A DNA stretch of 64,000 bases from Hydrogenophaga sp. (GTDB lineage: Bacteria > Pseudomonadota > Gammaproteobacteria > Burkholderiales > Burkholderiaceae_C), in contig NZ_JAHVAB010000076.1 in assembly GCF_019264445.1 (NCBI RefSeq), forward strand, positions 1 through 64,000. The letters are read 5' to 3'. Position numbers and translations under genes: made by a program. Below the pieces are notes generated by a model, which ran no database searches, was not told the DNA's origin, and saw nothing but the letters and a program-made list of their open reading frames with translations. Shown one piece after another: positions 7,725 through 16,463 of the stretch (its first letter is position 1; each line of letters starts with the position of its first letter).

Positions 7725-8399
7725 TCAGATGCGGTGAGCCACGGTGGTCATGACCTTGGCAGCTGCTTGCATGAGGCCCTTGGCCGGTACAGGCAGCTCC
7801 ACGGCGCCTGCTTGTTGTGCCTCGCGCGCGTGCCGCGCCTCGTCGTCCTTCATCTGCGCCACCACAGCCCGCGACGCGAGGTCTTTGGCGGGCAGACGGT
7901 CCATGTGATCGGCCAGGTGCGCTTCCACCTGTCGTTCTGTTTCGACGACAAAGCCCAGGCTCACACCCGGCCCCATCCGGCCCGCAATCAGACCCAGGCC
8001 GAAGGCACCCGCATACCAGAGCGGATTCAGCAGCGACGGCCGCGCACCGAGTTCCTCCAGGCGGGTCTGGGTCCAGGCGAGGTGGTCGGTTTCTTCTCGC
8101 CCGGCGGCCTCCAGTTGTTGGGCCAGCGCCTCATTCGGGCGTTGACCTGCCCGGCCGGGCCATCGCGCTGCCAGTGCCTGCGCGCTGTACAGCGCCTGGG
8201 CGCACACCTCGCCGACGTGGTTCACCCGCATGAGCGCGCCTGAAAGCTGGCGTTCCTGCTGATCCAGCGCCGTGTCCGAGGTGGTTTCTGGCAACGTGGG
8301 GCAATCGCGCGTCGCTCTTGGCGCCACGAAAAGGGTTCGTAGCGCCGAGTCGAAGGCGTTCAAAAGGGCGTCGGTGGTGTTGGGCATGGCGAAGCTCAT
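7725..8399 (-). CDS. coq7: Demethoxyubiquinone hydroxylase Coq7
   Basis: Coq7 is the membrane-associated di-iron monooxygenase that hydroxylates the C6 position in ubiquinone synthesis (2-polyprenyl-3-methyl-6-methoxy-1,4-benzoquinone hydroxylation). All ligand motifs are visible in the 224-aa product: [15 protein letters not shown] (Glu), [12 protein letters not shown] (Glu and His), [13 protein letters not shown] (Glu), and DDEARHA (Glu and His). Many Burkholderiales use Coq7 in place of the flavoprotein UbiF. The start [13 protein letters not shown] is chosen over an upstream frame lacking family similarity; a second Met lies four residues further in. Confidence 0.93.
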   Translation of the reverse strand: MSFAMPNTTDALLNAFDSALRTLFVAPRATRDCPTLPETTSDTALDQQERQLSGALMRVNHVGEVCAQALYSAQALAARWPGRAGQRPNEALAQQLEAAGREETDHLAWTQTRLEELGARPSLLNPLWYAGAFGLGLIAGRMGPGVSLGFVVETERQVEAHLADHMDRLPAKDLASRAVVAQMKDDEARHAREAQQAGAVELPVPAKGLMQAAAKVMTTVAHRI

Positions 8400-8703
8400 G
8401 TGTCTGGCTAGGGGTGCATGCTGCCACGGTTTGCGTGCTGCAGTTTGCAGTGGGGCAAGGACCCATTTGTTTCCTGGGTTGAACGGTTGTGGCCGCAACT
8501 CGGCGCACCAACGGCTATACCTATGAGGGTATCTACTAACGCCGTGGCACCTGTGCAACGGATGCACCGCCGTGAGGCAAGAAAAGCCCTCATCACCATG
8601 GCGCCATCGGAAACTTTCTGATGCAATTGCCTCAGCTTCCTGAATGGAGGTTGGCTCGGCGGCAGAGACTTCCGGCCCTTATTAACCCTTGGAGAACCCT
8701 TCC
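8400..8703. other. Intergenic region between coq7 and porin genes
   Basis: About 300 bases with no gene. It must hold the promoters of the divergent coq7 and porin genes, but no convincing -35/-10 pair was found. An inverted repeat ATACC-N6-GGTAT lies at 8517-8532 and could be a regulator site. A GGAG ribosome site (about 8691-8694) precedes the porin ATG. Confidence 0.5.
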
Positions 8704-9729
8704 ATGAAAAAGACCCTGATCGCTCTGGCCGCCGTGGCAGCCACCAGCGCCTCCTTCGCACAATCGACCGTGACCCTGTCGGGCACCGTTGAAACTGGTC
8801 TCGAAAAGCGCTGGTCTGGCGATGCCACCCGCATGACCTCCAACCGCAACGGCACCAGCAACTGGACCCTGTCCGGTGCTGAAGACCTCGGTGGCGGCCT
8901 GAAGGCTGTGTTCCAAGTGTCGACCTCTTTCAACACCGACACCGGCACCGTGACCTCCACCGACGGCTTGGGCAACAACGGCATGTTTGTTGGTTTGACC
9001 GGCGGTTTCGGTACCCTGCGCGCTGGTCGTCCGGTCAACACGCTGTACGCAAACGTCTTGTTGGCCAACGGCACCAAGGGTGTTTCGGGTCACGACGCCA
9101 ACGCAGTGTTGGGTGGCAATGCTGCTGGTGGCGCAGGCGCTACTGGCAAGACCTCCAATGCGTCCAGCTCGGTTTACGTACCCAATGCCGTGCAGTACCA
9201 CTCGCCCCGTTTTGGCGGCGTGCAAGTGCAGGTTGAATACGCGCCCTCCGAGTCCACTGCTGCTGGCAACAAGGCAGGCACGGGCTTGGCCGTCCGCTAT
9301 GACGGCGGCCCTCTGAGCGCGTCGTTTGTGAACTACCGTGGTGCCGTTGCCAGCACCGCTGCCGCCAACGGCCTCAAGGCGGTGAACCAGTTCGCCGTGT
9401 CGTACGACTTCAGCGTCGTCAAGGTGCTGTTCACCATCCGCGATCAAGGCGGCGTTTCTTCCGCTGCGGACAATTCTTGGGCGCTGGGCCTGACGGCGCC
9501 TGTGGGCCCGGGTCTCGTGTACGCCTCGTTCAACAGCAACGAGCAAGTGGGCGACGATGGCCGCACCATCATCGCTGGCTACAAGTACAACCTGAGCAAG
9601 CGCACTCAAGCCTACGTGAACGTGGCACGCCGCAACGCTGCCTGGGTTCCCGCAGTCGTGACCGCCGGTGGCGGCAACGGCGCCAAGTCCAGCACTGGCT
9701 TTGGCTTCGGTCTGCAGCACAACTTCTGA
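8704..9729 (+). CDS. Outer-membrane porin, Burkholderiales trimeric type
   Basis: The 341-aa protein has a signal peptide MKKTLIALAAVAATSASFA cleaved before QSTVTLSG, then a 16-strand-type porin of the Gram-negative porin family common in Burkholderiales (OmpC/Omp32-like). The marker WTLSGAEDLGGGLKAVFQV and the C-terminal strand GFGFGLQHNF ending in Phe, the signal for BAM insertion, are present. An in-frame ATG five codons upstream is less likely because the signal peptide starts at MKK. It is followed by a terminator, so it is probably monocistronic. Substrate preference cannot be read from sequence. Confidence 0.9.
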   Translation: MKKTLIALAAVAATSASFAQSTVTLSGTVETGLEKRWSGDATRMTSNRNGTSNWTLSGAEDLGGGLKAVFQVSTSFNTDTGTVTSTDGLGNNGMFVGLTGGFGTLRAGRPVNTLYANVLLANGTKGVSGHDANAVLGGNAAGGAGATGKTSNASSSVYVPNAVQYHSPRFGGVQVQVEYAPSESTAAGNKAGTGLAVRYDGGPLSASFVNYRGAVASTAAANGLKAVNQFAVSYDFSVVKVLFTIRDQGGVSSAADNSWALGLTAPVGPGLVYASFNSNEQVGDDGRTIIAGYKYNLSKRTQAYVNVARRNAAWVPAVVTAGGGNGAKSSTGFGFGLQHNF

Positions 9730-9769
9730 TTTTTTGCTGGCCTCGAGCCAGCTGGAACCATGAATGTGA

Positions 9770-9801
9770 AAGCCGCTCGTCTATGACGGGCGGCTTTTTT
9801 G
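9770..9801 (+). terminator. Rho-independent terminator of the first porin gene
   Basis: Stem AGCCGC-TCGT with ACGG-GCGGCT around a CTATG loop, followed by TTTTTT, about 40 bases after the porin stop. Confidence 0.85.
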
Positions 9802-9949
9802 TTGTCTGGCGAACGTGGAGCGGTTGATGTGATGAGCATGGCATGTTGCACATAGACAACGAAATGACTGGAACTTGAGCCGTTTTTCAGGGCTTACCCT
9901 TACGAAGTTGGGCTTTCGTCCTACCATGCACCAGTCAGTTTTCTAACTT

Positions 9950-9968
9950 TGCGGTGGTGTTCACCGCA
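9950..9968 (+). other. Stem-loop in the leader of the second porin
   Basis: TGCGGTG (9950-9956) pairs with CACCGCA (9962-9968) around a five-base loop. It ends about 10 bases before the AAGGAAG ribosome site of the next porin gene. Such leader hairpins can protect an abundant mRNA or respond to small RNAs. Function here is inference. Confidence 0.5.
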
Positions 9969-9988
9969 ATATTCTTAAGGAAGTAACC

Positions 9989-11059
9989 ATGAAAAAATCA
10001 CTCATTGCTCTTGCTGTGCTGGCTACAGCTGGTGCTGCCTCGGCTCAGTCGACGGTGACGCTTTACGGCTTGGCTGACATTTGGGTCGGTTCCGTGAAGG
10101 CCAGCGCAAACGTAGGTGGTGTGTCCACTTCCGCTCGCACCACCAGGATTGACAGCGCCGGCTTCAACACCAGCCGTTTCGGCCTCAAGGGCAGCGAAGA
10201 CCTGGGTGGTGGCTTGAAGGCCAATTTCCAGTTGGAGCAAGGCTTCAATATGGACAACGGCACCGCCCCAACCGGTACCGCGTTCAGCCGCCAAGCCTGG
10301 GTGGGTCTGTCTGGTGGTTTTGGTGAAGTGCAGCTGGGCCGCGTTTGGACCTCCTACGACGACATCCGCTCGTCGGCCAACGACACGTTCAATGCCAACA
10401 TCGCTTCTTCCTTCAGCACCTGGGTGGGCTACAACGACCGCACCAACAACGGCATCAAGTACCTGACGCCTGCATTCGGCGGCTTCAGCGGCAGCTTGAC
10501 GTACGCTCTGGGCGAAGACAAGAACACCAGCACCAACGGCAAAGACAACAATCTGCTGTCGCTTGGCGTTCAGTACGCCGGCGGCCCTGTGTTTGTCGGC
10601 TTCGCGCACCAGACTGAAAAGTCCGGTACCGTGACCAAGCTTGGCGCTGCTGGAACCTTGGGTGCCCTCATTCCTGATGGCACCAAGGTCACCTACAACC
10701 TGCTCAATGGTTCCTACGATCTCGGCGTGGTCAAGTTGCTTGCTGGCTTCAATCAAGCCAAAGCCACCGATCCAACCGCTCCTGGTTACCTGAAGGCTAG
10801 CGAGTACTTCTTCGGCGTTGAAGCGCCTCTGTCGTCTGCTCTGAGCCTGGCTGCTGGCGTTTCCCAGTCGAAGATCAAGGATGATGTGAGCCCACAGGCC
10901 AAGGGCACTGGCTTTAGCGTTGCTGCGAAGTACGCTCTGTCCAAGCGCACGTTCACTTACGCCGCCTTCAACCAGACCAAGTTCAAGGATGACACTGGCC
11001 TGACCAACGACAGCGCCAAGACCCAACTGTTCGCAGTTGGCGTGCAGCACGCGTTCTAA
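9989..11059 (+). CDS. Outer-membrane porin, second copy
   Basis: A 356-aa porin of the same family as its upstream neighbour, with signal peptide MKKSLIALAVLATAGAASA and mature start QSTVTLYGLADIWVG. The motifs GFNTSRFGLKGSEDLGGGLK, the AFSRQAWVGLSGGFGEVQLG strand and turn, and the C-terminal AVGVQHAF are typical. The two porins have clearly diverged in their surface loops, so they are not a recent duplication. It has its own leader and terminator. An AAGGAAG ribosome site precedes the ATG. Confidence 0.93.
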   Translation: MKKSLIALAVLATAGAASAQSTVTLYGLADIWVGSVKASANVGGVSTSARTTRIDSAGFNTSRFGLKGSEDLGGGLKANFQLEQGFNMDNGTAPTGTAFSRQAWVGLSGGFGEVQLGRVWTSYDDIRSSANDTFNANIASSFSTWVGYNDRTNNGIKYLTPAFGGFSGSLTYALGEDKNTSTNGKDNNLLSLGVQYAGGPVFVGFAHQTEKSGTVTKLGAAGTLGALIPDGTKVTYNLLNGSYDLGVVKLLAGFNQAKATDPTAPGYLKASEYFFGVEAPLSSALSLAAGVSQSKIKDDVSPQAKGTGFSVAAKYALSKRTFTYAAFNQTKFKDDTGLTNDSAKTQLFAVGVQHAF

Positions 11060-11091
11060 GTCTTCCGCTGACTCTCGTCAGTTGTTGATTC

Positions 11092-11122
11092 AAAACCCAC
11101 CGTGGCAACACGGTGGGTTTTT
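11092..11122 (+). terminator. Rho-independent terminator of the second porin gene
   Basis: AAAACCCACCGTG-GCAA-CACGGTGGGTTTT, a near-perfect stem followed by a T-rich run. The A-rich left arm means it may also end transcription of the facing helix-hairpin-helix gene from the other side. Confidence 0.88.
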
Positions 11123-11143
11123 TCATTTTTGAGTGACGCCGGG

Positions 11144-11485
11144 TTAGTTGGTGTTTGAGGCAGGCCTCTTGGCTTCAGCCTTGTTGGCCTTGTTTTTCTC
11201 AGTCGCGGCAGCGATAGCCGGCTTGAACGCTTCGCCGTTGACCGTCAGGCCTTCGGTTGAAAGTTTGGCGGCGCGTTTGTCGCCAATGCCGGGTACCCTC
11301 TGGATCAAGTCACTCCAGTTCTTGAACGGCGCCGTCTTGCGCTCTTTCAGGATCTTGGCGGAGGTGTTGGGGCCGATGCCTTTGATGCTGTCGAGATCGG
11401 CCACCGTTGCGGTGTTGATATCGACAGCAGCGAAGCTGGCGGCGGCGAGAAGTGACAGCAAGCCGGTGAGAATTTTTTTGAACAT
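11144..11485 (-). CDS. Secreted helix-hairpin-helix protein, ComEA-like
   Basis: The 113-aa product has a signal peptide MFKKILTGLLSLLAAASFA, then VDINTATVADLDSIKGIGPN followed by TSAKILKERKTAPF and LIQRVPGIGDKRAAKLSTEG, a pair of helix-hairpin-helix motifs as in ComEA, which binds double-stranded DNA in the periplasm during uptake. The C-terminus is a Lys/Ala-rich tail. Many Burkholderiales carry such short ComEA-like proteins; a role in natural transformation is plausible but not shown, and no other competence gene is adjacent. The Met start gives a clean signal peptide; longer upstream frames do not. Confidence 0.85.
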   Translation of the reverse strand: MFKKILTGLLSLLAAASFAAVDINTATVADLDSIKGIGPNTSAKILKERKTAPFKNWSDLIQRVPGIGDKRAAKLSTEGLTVNGEAFKPAIAAATEKNKANKAEAKRPASNTN

Positions 11486-11602
11486 GAATGTCCTCCGTGT
11501 AATGCGTTTGAGATGCCACGGCGTGGGTTTGCCCCCGATGGTGACCATGGCAGAAGTCAACCAGAGACTTCCGAGTAGAAATGTAATTCGAAAGTTTGAT
11601 TT

Positions 11603-12457
11603 TTGAAATCGCAGAATTCTCCCGCGAGCCTGACGACCGGCGACGCACTCATCAGCCGCAGCCTTCAAACGAGCGCCTTTGCCATCTGCCTGGCTTGGGC
11701 GCTGAGCGGGTGTGCCGGTGTTTCATGGGAGTCGGCTGGCACTTCAGATGAAACCCCACCGCTGCGGCCGCAACGGGTGGCCACGGGCGCGAGCGCTGCC
11801 CTCGTGGAGGCGTCGGCACGCCTTTTTGCCACGCCGGCCGATGGCGTGCCTTGGGAGCCGTTTTACTTCCCCGGCAAGCGGTATGTGCCGTTCGAGCCTG
11901 TGCAGGTGGATGGACGCCCGGCGCTGCGGGTGCGCGCGAAAAGCTCGGTCAGCATCCTGCGGCAGCGGTTTGTGCCTTCGCTCGACAAGGTGGGGCGTCT
12001 GTCTTTTTCATGGCGGGTGGATGCGGTGTCTCCCACGGCGGATCTGGCCGACTCCGCTCTGGCCGACTCGCCCGTCAGGGTGGTGCTGGCGTTTGACGGT
12101 GATCGCTCGCGGTGGCCTGCCCGAACGCATCGGCTGTCTGAAATGAGCCGACTTCTCACGGGAGAGGAGTTGCCCTATGCGACGCTGGTCTACGTTTGGA
12201 GCGTGAAGGAGCCTGTGGGCACCGTTGTGGTGAATCCACGCACCGACCGCATTCGCAAGCTGGTGCTCGACAGCGGTACCGCTGAGGTAGGTCACTGGCG
12301 CAACCATGTGCGGGACGTGAGGGCCGATTTTCGTCAGGCCTTTGGCGAAGAGCCTGGGCCTTTGCGCTTGGTCGGGCTGATGACGGACACCGACAACACC
12401 GAAAGCGCGTTGACCGCTTGGTACGGCGCTTTGTCACTGGAGCATGCAGTCGACTGA
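11603..12457 (+). CDS. DUF3047 family putative lipoprotein
   Basis: The 284-aa product has an N-terminal hydrophobic stretch SAFAICLAWALSGCAG with a lipobox-like LSGC, so it is probably anchored to a membrane. The remainder matches the pattern I associate with DUF3047: VQVDGRPALRVRAKSSVSIL, RLSFSWRVDA, VVLAFDGDRS, ATLVYVWS, VGLMTDTDNTESALTAWYG. Function is unknown. No ATG precedes the hydrophobic segment, so the start is set at TTG 11603, with a weak ribosome site. It is divergent from the helix-hairpin-helix gene and precedes the ABC importer by about 100 bases. Confidence 0.75.
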   Translation: MKSQNSPASLTTGDALISRSLQTSAFAICLAWALSGCAGVSWESAGTSDETPPLRPQRVATGASAALVEASARLFATPADGVPWEPFYFPGKRYVPFEPVQVDGRPALRVRAKSSVSILRQRFVPSLDKVGRLSFSWRVDAVSPTADLADSALADSPVRVVLAFDGDRSRWPARTHRLSEMSRLLTGEELPYATLVYVWSVKEPVGTVVVNPRTDRIRKLVLDSGTAEVGHWRNHVRDVRADFRQAFGEEPGPLRLVGLMTDTDNTESALTAWYGALSLEHAVD

Positions 12458-12564
12458 TTGCAGCGTGTCGCCCACTTGAATGCCCGATTGGGGTTAGTCC
12501 CGTGCATGAGCGGGAACGTTTGTTGCATAGTGGCGTGATGTCCATTTTATTTAGGTGTCAACAA

Positions 12565-14136
12565 ATGAATTACTCACTTGCGGTTCTGTGCGCAGCGATG
12601 GCGTTGGGGGTGGGCGGCGCCCATGCCAAGACCTTCAAATGGACCAGCGCCAGCGACATTCCCACTTGGGATATTCACTCGCAGAACAACGCGCTGGCCA
12701 ACGGTGTGCATGCGGCTGTGTACGAATCGCTTGTGTACTACAACAGCAAGACATTCAAGCCAGAGCCTGTGCTGGCCACGGCCTGGAAGCAAGTCACGCC
12801 CACCCAGCTGCGCCTCAATTTGCGCACGGGCGTCAAGTTCCACGATGGTTCGACCTTCTCTGCCGATGACGCGGTGTTTTCGATCGAACGCGCGATGTCC
12901 AAGACCTCCAACTTCGGCATTTATGCGCAAGGTATCGATCGCGTGGTCAAGGTCGACGCCAACACCATCGACATCTTCACCAAGGACCCCAACCCGGTGT
13001 TGCTCAACCAGCTCACTGAGCTGCGCATGATGAGCAAGGCGTGGGCAGAAAAGAACAACTCGACCGCGCCGAAGGACATCAAGACGCAAGACGAGACCTT
13101 TGCGCACCGCAACGCAAACGGCACCGGTCCCTTCATGCTGAAAGAGTGGCAGCCTGACCAGAAGATCGTGCTGGTGAAGAACACCGCCTGGTGGGGCAAG
13201 GCCGAGGGGAACGTCACCGAGATCGTGTACACGCCCGTGAAGGCTGTGGCCACGCGCATGGCGGCGTTGCTTTCTGGCGAGGTGGATCTCGTGCTTGACC
13301 CGAGCCCGCAAGACTTGCCACGCGTGCGCTCGGACGCTTCCCTCAAAGTGATCGATGGCATCGAGAACCGCACCATCTTCTTCGGCATGGACCAGTTCCG
13401 TGACGAGCTGCCCGGCAGCAACATCAAGGGCAAGAACCCGCTGAAAGACCGCCGCGTGCGCCAGGCGCTCTACCAGGGCATCGACATGTCGACGATCACG
13501 CGCGTGAGCCTGCGTGGGCTGGGCCAGGCCACCGGCGCGCTGGTCGCGCCGCAGGTGAACGGATGGACGGAGGCCGTGCACAAACGCTACCCGTTTGACG
13601 TGGAGGCGTCCAAGAAGCTGCTGGCCGAAGCCGGCTACAAGGACGGGTTCGAGGTGGACTTTGCCTGCCCCAACAACCGCTACATCAACGACGAGGCGAT
13701 CTGCCAGGCCGTGACGGCCATGTGGGCACGTATTGGTGTGAAGGCCAAGCTCCGCACCCTGCCGCTGGTGACCTACTTCCCCATGATCCAGCGCTACGAA
13801 GCCAGCATTTACATGCTGGGCTGGGGCGTGCCGACCTTTGATGCGCTCTACAGCCTGCAGTCGCTGGTGCGCTCGGTGGGTGCAGGCGGTGACGGCAACT
13901 ACAACGTGGGCCGTTACAGCAACCCGCAAATGGACGCGCTGGTGGAGCGCACCAAGAAGGAAACGGATCTGAAGTTGCGCACCGAGTTGCTCACCAAAGC
14001 GCTCGCACTGCAGAACCAGGATGTGGCGCACATTCCGCTGCACAACCAGGTCATTCCATGGGCGATGAAGAAGAACATCGACGTGGTGCACCGCGCCGAC
14101 AACCGGCTGGACTGGCGCCTCATCAAGGTAAACTGA
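12565..14136 (+). CDS. ABC transporter substrate-binding protein, peptide/nickel type (SBP_bac_5), first of two
   Basis: Periplasmic binding protein of a Dpp/Opp-type importer, 523 aa. Signal peptide MNYSLAVLCAAMALGVGGAHA, then KTFKWTSASDIPTWDIHSQN and the family hallmark VKFHDGSTFSADDAVFSIERA. The GTGPFMLKEWQPDQKIVLVK and YEASIYMLGWGVPTFDA segments are also typical. It heads a cluster with DppB-type permease, an M20 peptidase and a second binding protein about half identical by eye. A stem-loop follows the stop, which may let it be made in excess of the permeases. Ligand is unknown; peptides or N-acyl amino acids are likely given the neighbouring amidohydrolase. Confidence 0.92.
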   Translation: MNYSLAVLCAAMALGVGGAHAKTFKWTSASDIPTWDIHSQNNALANGVHAAVYESLVYYNSKTFKPEPVLATAWKQVTPTQLRLNLRTGVKFHDGSTFSADDAVFSIERAMSKTSNFGIYAQGIDRVVKVDANTIDIFTKDPNPVLLNQLTELRMMSKAWAEKNNSTAPKDIKTQDETFAHRNANGTGPFMLKEWQPDQKIVLVKNTAWWGKAEGNVTEIVYTPVKAVATRMAALLSGEVDLVLDPSPQDLPRVRSDASLKVIDGIENRTIFFGMDQFRDELPGSNIKGKNPLKDRRVRQALYQGIDMSTITRVSLRGLGQATGALVAPQVNGWTEAVHKRYPFDVEASKKLLAEAGYKDGFEVDFACPNNRYINDEAICQAVTAMWARIGVKAKLRTLPLVTYFPMIQRYEASIYMLGWGVPTFDALYSLQSLVRSVGAGGDGNYNVGRYSNPQMDALVERTKKETDLKLRTELLTKALALQNQDVAHIPLHNQVIPWAMKKNIDVVHRADNRLDWRLIKVN

Positions 14137-14152
14137 TTCGCAGGCATTGATC

Positions 14153-14182
14153 GAGGGTCGCGCACCGCAGGGGGCGACCCTC
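14153..14182 (+). other. Stem-loop after the first binding-protein gene
   Basis: GAGGGTCGC (14153-14161) and GCGACCCTC (14174-14182) form a perfect nine-pair stem, followed by TCTTTATTT. It could be a weak terminator or a 3' stabiliser that favours expression of the binding protein over downstream genes. Confidence 0.7.
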
Positions 14183-14199
14183 TCTTTATTTCCCAAACG

Positions 14200-15180
14200 A
14201 TGTTTGCATTCATTCTTCGACGACTCGCGCAGGCCGTGATCGTCATGGTCAGTGTGGCCCTGATCGCGTTCATGCTGTTCCAGTACGTGGGGGATCCGGT
14301 GGTCTTCCTGTTGGGACAAGACGCCACCGCTGAACAGATCCGCGAGCTGCGGGCGGACCTCGGGCTGGACCAGCCGTTTTTTGTGCAGTTCTGGCACTTC
14401 CTCGCCAATGCGGTGCAGGGCGAATTTGGCCTGTCGCTGCGCCAGGGCGCCAAGGTGTCCCGCCTGATCGCCGAGCGGTTCCCGGCGACGCTGGAGCTGG
14501 CGATGGTGGCGGCCGTGCTGGCGCTGGTGGTGGGCATTCCCATGGGGGTGTACGCCGCGCTCAAGCGGGGCACGTTTCTGAGTCAGGTGTTCATGACCGT
14601 CTCACTGCTGGGTGTGTCACTGCCGACCTTTCTCATCGGCATTCTTCTGATCTTGCTGTTTGCCGTCACGCTGGGGTGGTTTCCCAGCTTTGGCCGAGGC
14701 GACGTGACGCAGGTGGGATGGTGGACAACCGGGCTCCTCAGCGCCAAAGGCTGGCACCACATCACGCTGCCGGCAATCACGCTGGCCATCTTCCAGCTCA
14801 CGCTGATCATGCGGCTCGTGCGCGCCGAAATGCTCGAAGTGCTGCGCACCGACTACATCAAGTTTGCGCGCGCGCGTGGGTTGACCAACCGCGCGGTGCA
14901 CTTCGGCCATGCGCTGAAGAACACGCTGGTGCCGGTGATGACCATCACCGGCCTGCAGCTCGGTGGCCTGATCGCGTTCGCCATCATCACCGAGACGGTG
15001 TTCCAGTGGCCCGGCATGGGGCTGCTGTTCATTCAGGCCGTGACGTTTGCCGACATTCCCGTGATGGCCGCCTACCTGTGCCTGATCGCGCTGATCTTCG
15101 TGGTCATCAACCTGATCGTTGACTTGCTGTACTTTGCAGTCGATCCGCGCCTTCGCGTGGAGAAGGCAGGCGGCCACTGA
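14200..15180 (+). CDS. dppB: ABC transporter permease, DppB family
   Basis: Membrane subunit of the peptide-type importer, 326 aa. MFAFILRRLAQAVIVMVSVA and the long periplasmic loop with LGLDQPFFVQFWHFLANAVQ are characteristic of DppB/OppB. The cytoplasmic EAA loop is visible near LRTDYIKFARARGLTNRAVHF followed by HALKNTLVPV, which docks on the ATPases. About six membrane helices are evident. Its stop overlaps the start of the M20 gene by one base. Confidence 0.93.
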   Translation: MFAFILRRLAQAVIVMVSVALIAFMLFQYVGDPVVFLLGQDATAEQIRELRADLGLDQPFFVQFWHFLANAVQGEFGLSLRQGAKVSRLIAERFPATLELAMVAAVLALVVGIPMGVYAALKRGTFLSQVFMTVSLLGVSLPTFLIGILLILLFAVTLGWFPSFGRGDVTQVGWWTTGLLSAKGWHHITLPAITLAIFQLTLIMRLVRAEMLEVLRTDYIKFARARGLTNRAVHFGHALKNTLVPVMTITGLQLGGLIAFAIITETVFQWPGMGLLFIQAVTFADIPVMAAYLCLIALIFVVINLIVDLLYFAVDPRLRVEKAGGH

Positions 15181-16463
15181 TGTCGACGATGTCCCGCATC
15201 AAGGCGCACGGCCGCGCTTTCTCGCACATCGCGGCTTTCCACCCCGAACTCACCGCGCTGCGCCGCGACCTGCACGCGCATCCCGAACTCGGCTTTGAAG
15301 AGCACTACACGGCGAAACGCGTGGTCGAGTCGCTCAAGGTGTGTGGCGTGGACGAGATCCACACCGGCATCGGCAAGACCGGCGTCGTGGCGGTGATCCG
15401 TGGCCATCGCCATGCCAGCGGCCGCATGATCGGCCTGCGCGCGGACATGGACGCGCTGCCCATGACCGAGCACAACGACTTTGCCTGGAAGTCGTCACGC
15501 CCCGGCATGATGCACGGCTGCGGTCACGATGGGCACACCGCCATGCTGGTCGGCGCGGCGCGCTATCTGGCCGAAACGCGGCAGTTCGATGGCACGGCCG
15601 TGCTCATCTTTCAGCCCGGCGAGGAGGGCTTTGCGGGCGCCAAGGCGATGATCGAAGACGGCCTGTTCGAGCGCTTCCCGGTGCAGTCGGTCTTTGGCAT
15701 GCACAACTGGCCGCAGATGCGCCCAGGCATGGTGGGTGTGAACCCCGGCCCCATGATGGCGTCGGCCGATCGCATCACCATTGAAATCATCGGCAAGGGT
15801 GGCCATGGGGCGCATCCGTACCAAACCGTGGATCCGGTACTGGTGTCGGCCCACATCATCACGGCGGTGCAGAGCATCGTCTCGCGCAACGTGCGGGCGA
15901 TCGACAGCGCCGTGATCAGCATTTGTGCGATGCAGGCGGGCGACCTGGGCGCTTTCAGCGTGATGCCCGGCAAGGCCACGCTCGTGGGGACGGTGCGCAC
16001 ATTCAACCCCGAGGTGCAGGCCATGGTGGAGCGGCGGCTGCAGGAGGTCTGCTCCGGCGTGGCGCTGGGCCTGGGTGCCACGGCGCACGTGAACTACGAA
16101 CGCATTTATCCGGCCACCATCAACACCCCGGACGAGGCGGGCTTCGCGGCCGATGTCGCGCAGAAGCTGGTGGGCCACGAGCACGTGGACCGCAACATGG
16201 ACCCGAGCATGGGGGCGGAAGATTTCTCTTTCATGCTGCAGGTCAAGCCCGGTGCTTACCTGCGGCTGGGCCAAGGCGCTGAAAACGGCGTGGGCAGCTG
16301 CTTCCTGCACAACAGCCGGTACGACTTCAACGACGAGGTGCTGCCACTCGGCGCAGCCCTGCATGCCAGTCTGGTGGAGCAAGGCATGCCGCTGGTGGAT
16401 TCGGCGCCAGCCCAGATCAAAAGCCAGTCAACAACCACAACCCCATCAAGGAGCGAAGCATGA
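15180..16463 (+). CDS. M20D family amidohydrolase (hippurate hydrolase/IAA-amino acid hydrolase type)
   Basis: A 427-aa metal-dependent amidohydrolase. The two-metal site is visible: LRADMDALPM, HGCGHDGHTAMLVGAARYL, FQPGEEGFAGAKAMI with the catalytic Glu pair, and a C-terminal His ligand in CFLHNSRYDFND. The dimerisation domain starts at GKGGHGAHPY. Relatives cleave N-acyl or N-aroyl amino acids such as hippurate or indole-acetyl conjugates. Placement inside an ABC operon, overlapping permease and binding-protein genes at both ends, suggests it hydrolyses the imported substrate in the cytoplasm. No signal peptide. Confidence 0.9.
   Translation: MSTMSRIKAHGRAFSHIAAFHPELTALRRDLHAHPELGFEEHYTAKRVVESLKVCGVDEIHTGIGKTGVVAVIRGHRHASGRMIGLRADMDALPMTEHNDFAWKSSRPGMMHGCGHDGHTAMLVGAARYLAETRQFDGTAVLIFQPGEEGFAGAKAMIEDGLFERFPVQSVFGMHNWPQMRPGMVGVNPGPMMASADRITIEIIGKGGHGAHPYQTVDPVLVSAHIITAVQSIVSRNVRAIDSAVISICAMQAGDLGAFSVMPGKATLVGTVRTFNPEVQAMVERRLQEVCSGVALGLGATAHVNYERIYPATINTPDEAGFAADVAQKLVGHEHVDRNMDPSMGAEDFSFMLQVKPGAYLRLGQGAENGVGSCFLHNSRYDFNDEVLPLGAALHASLVEQGMPLVDSAPAQIKSQSTTTTPSRSEA

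Noticed and set aside
12574..14397. A 607-codon minus-strand open frame opposite the first binding protein
   Set aside because: His/Val/Arg-rich composition typical of antisense reading of GC-rich genes; the plus-strand frame has clear family motifs.
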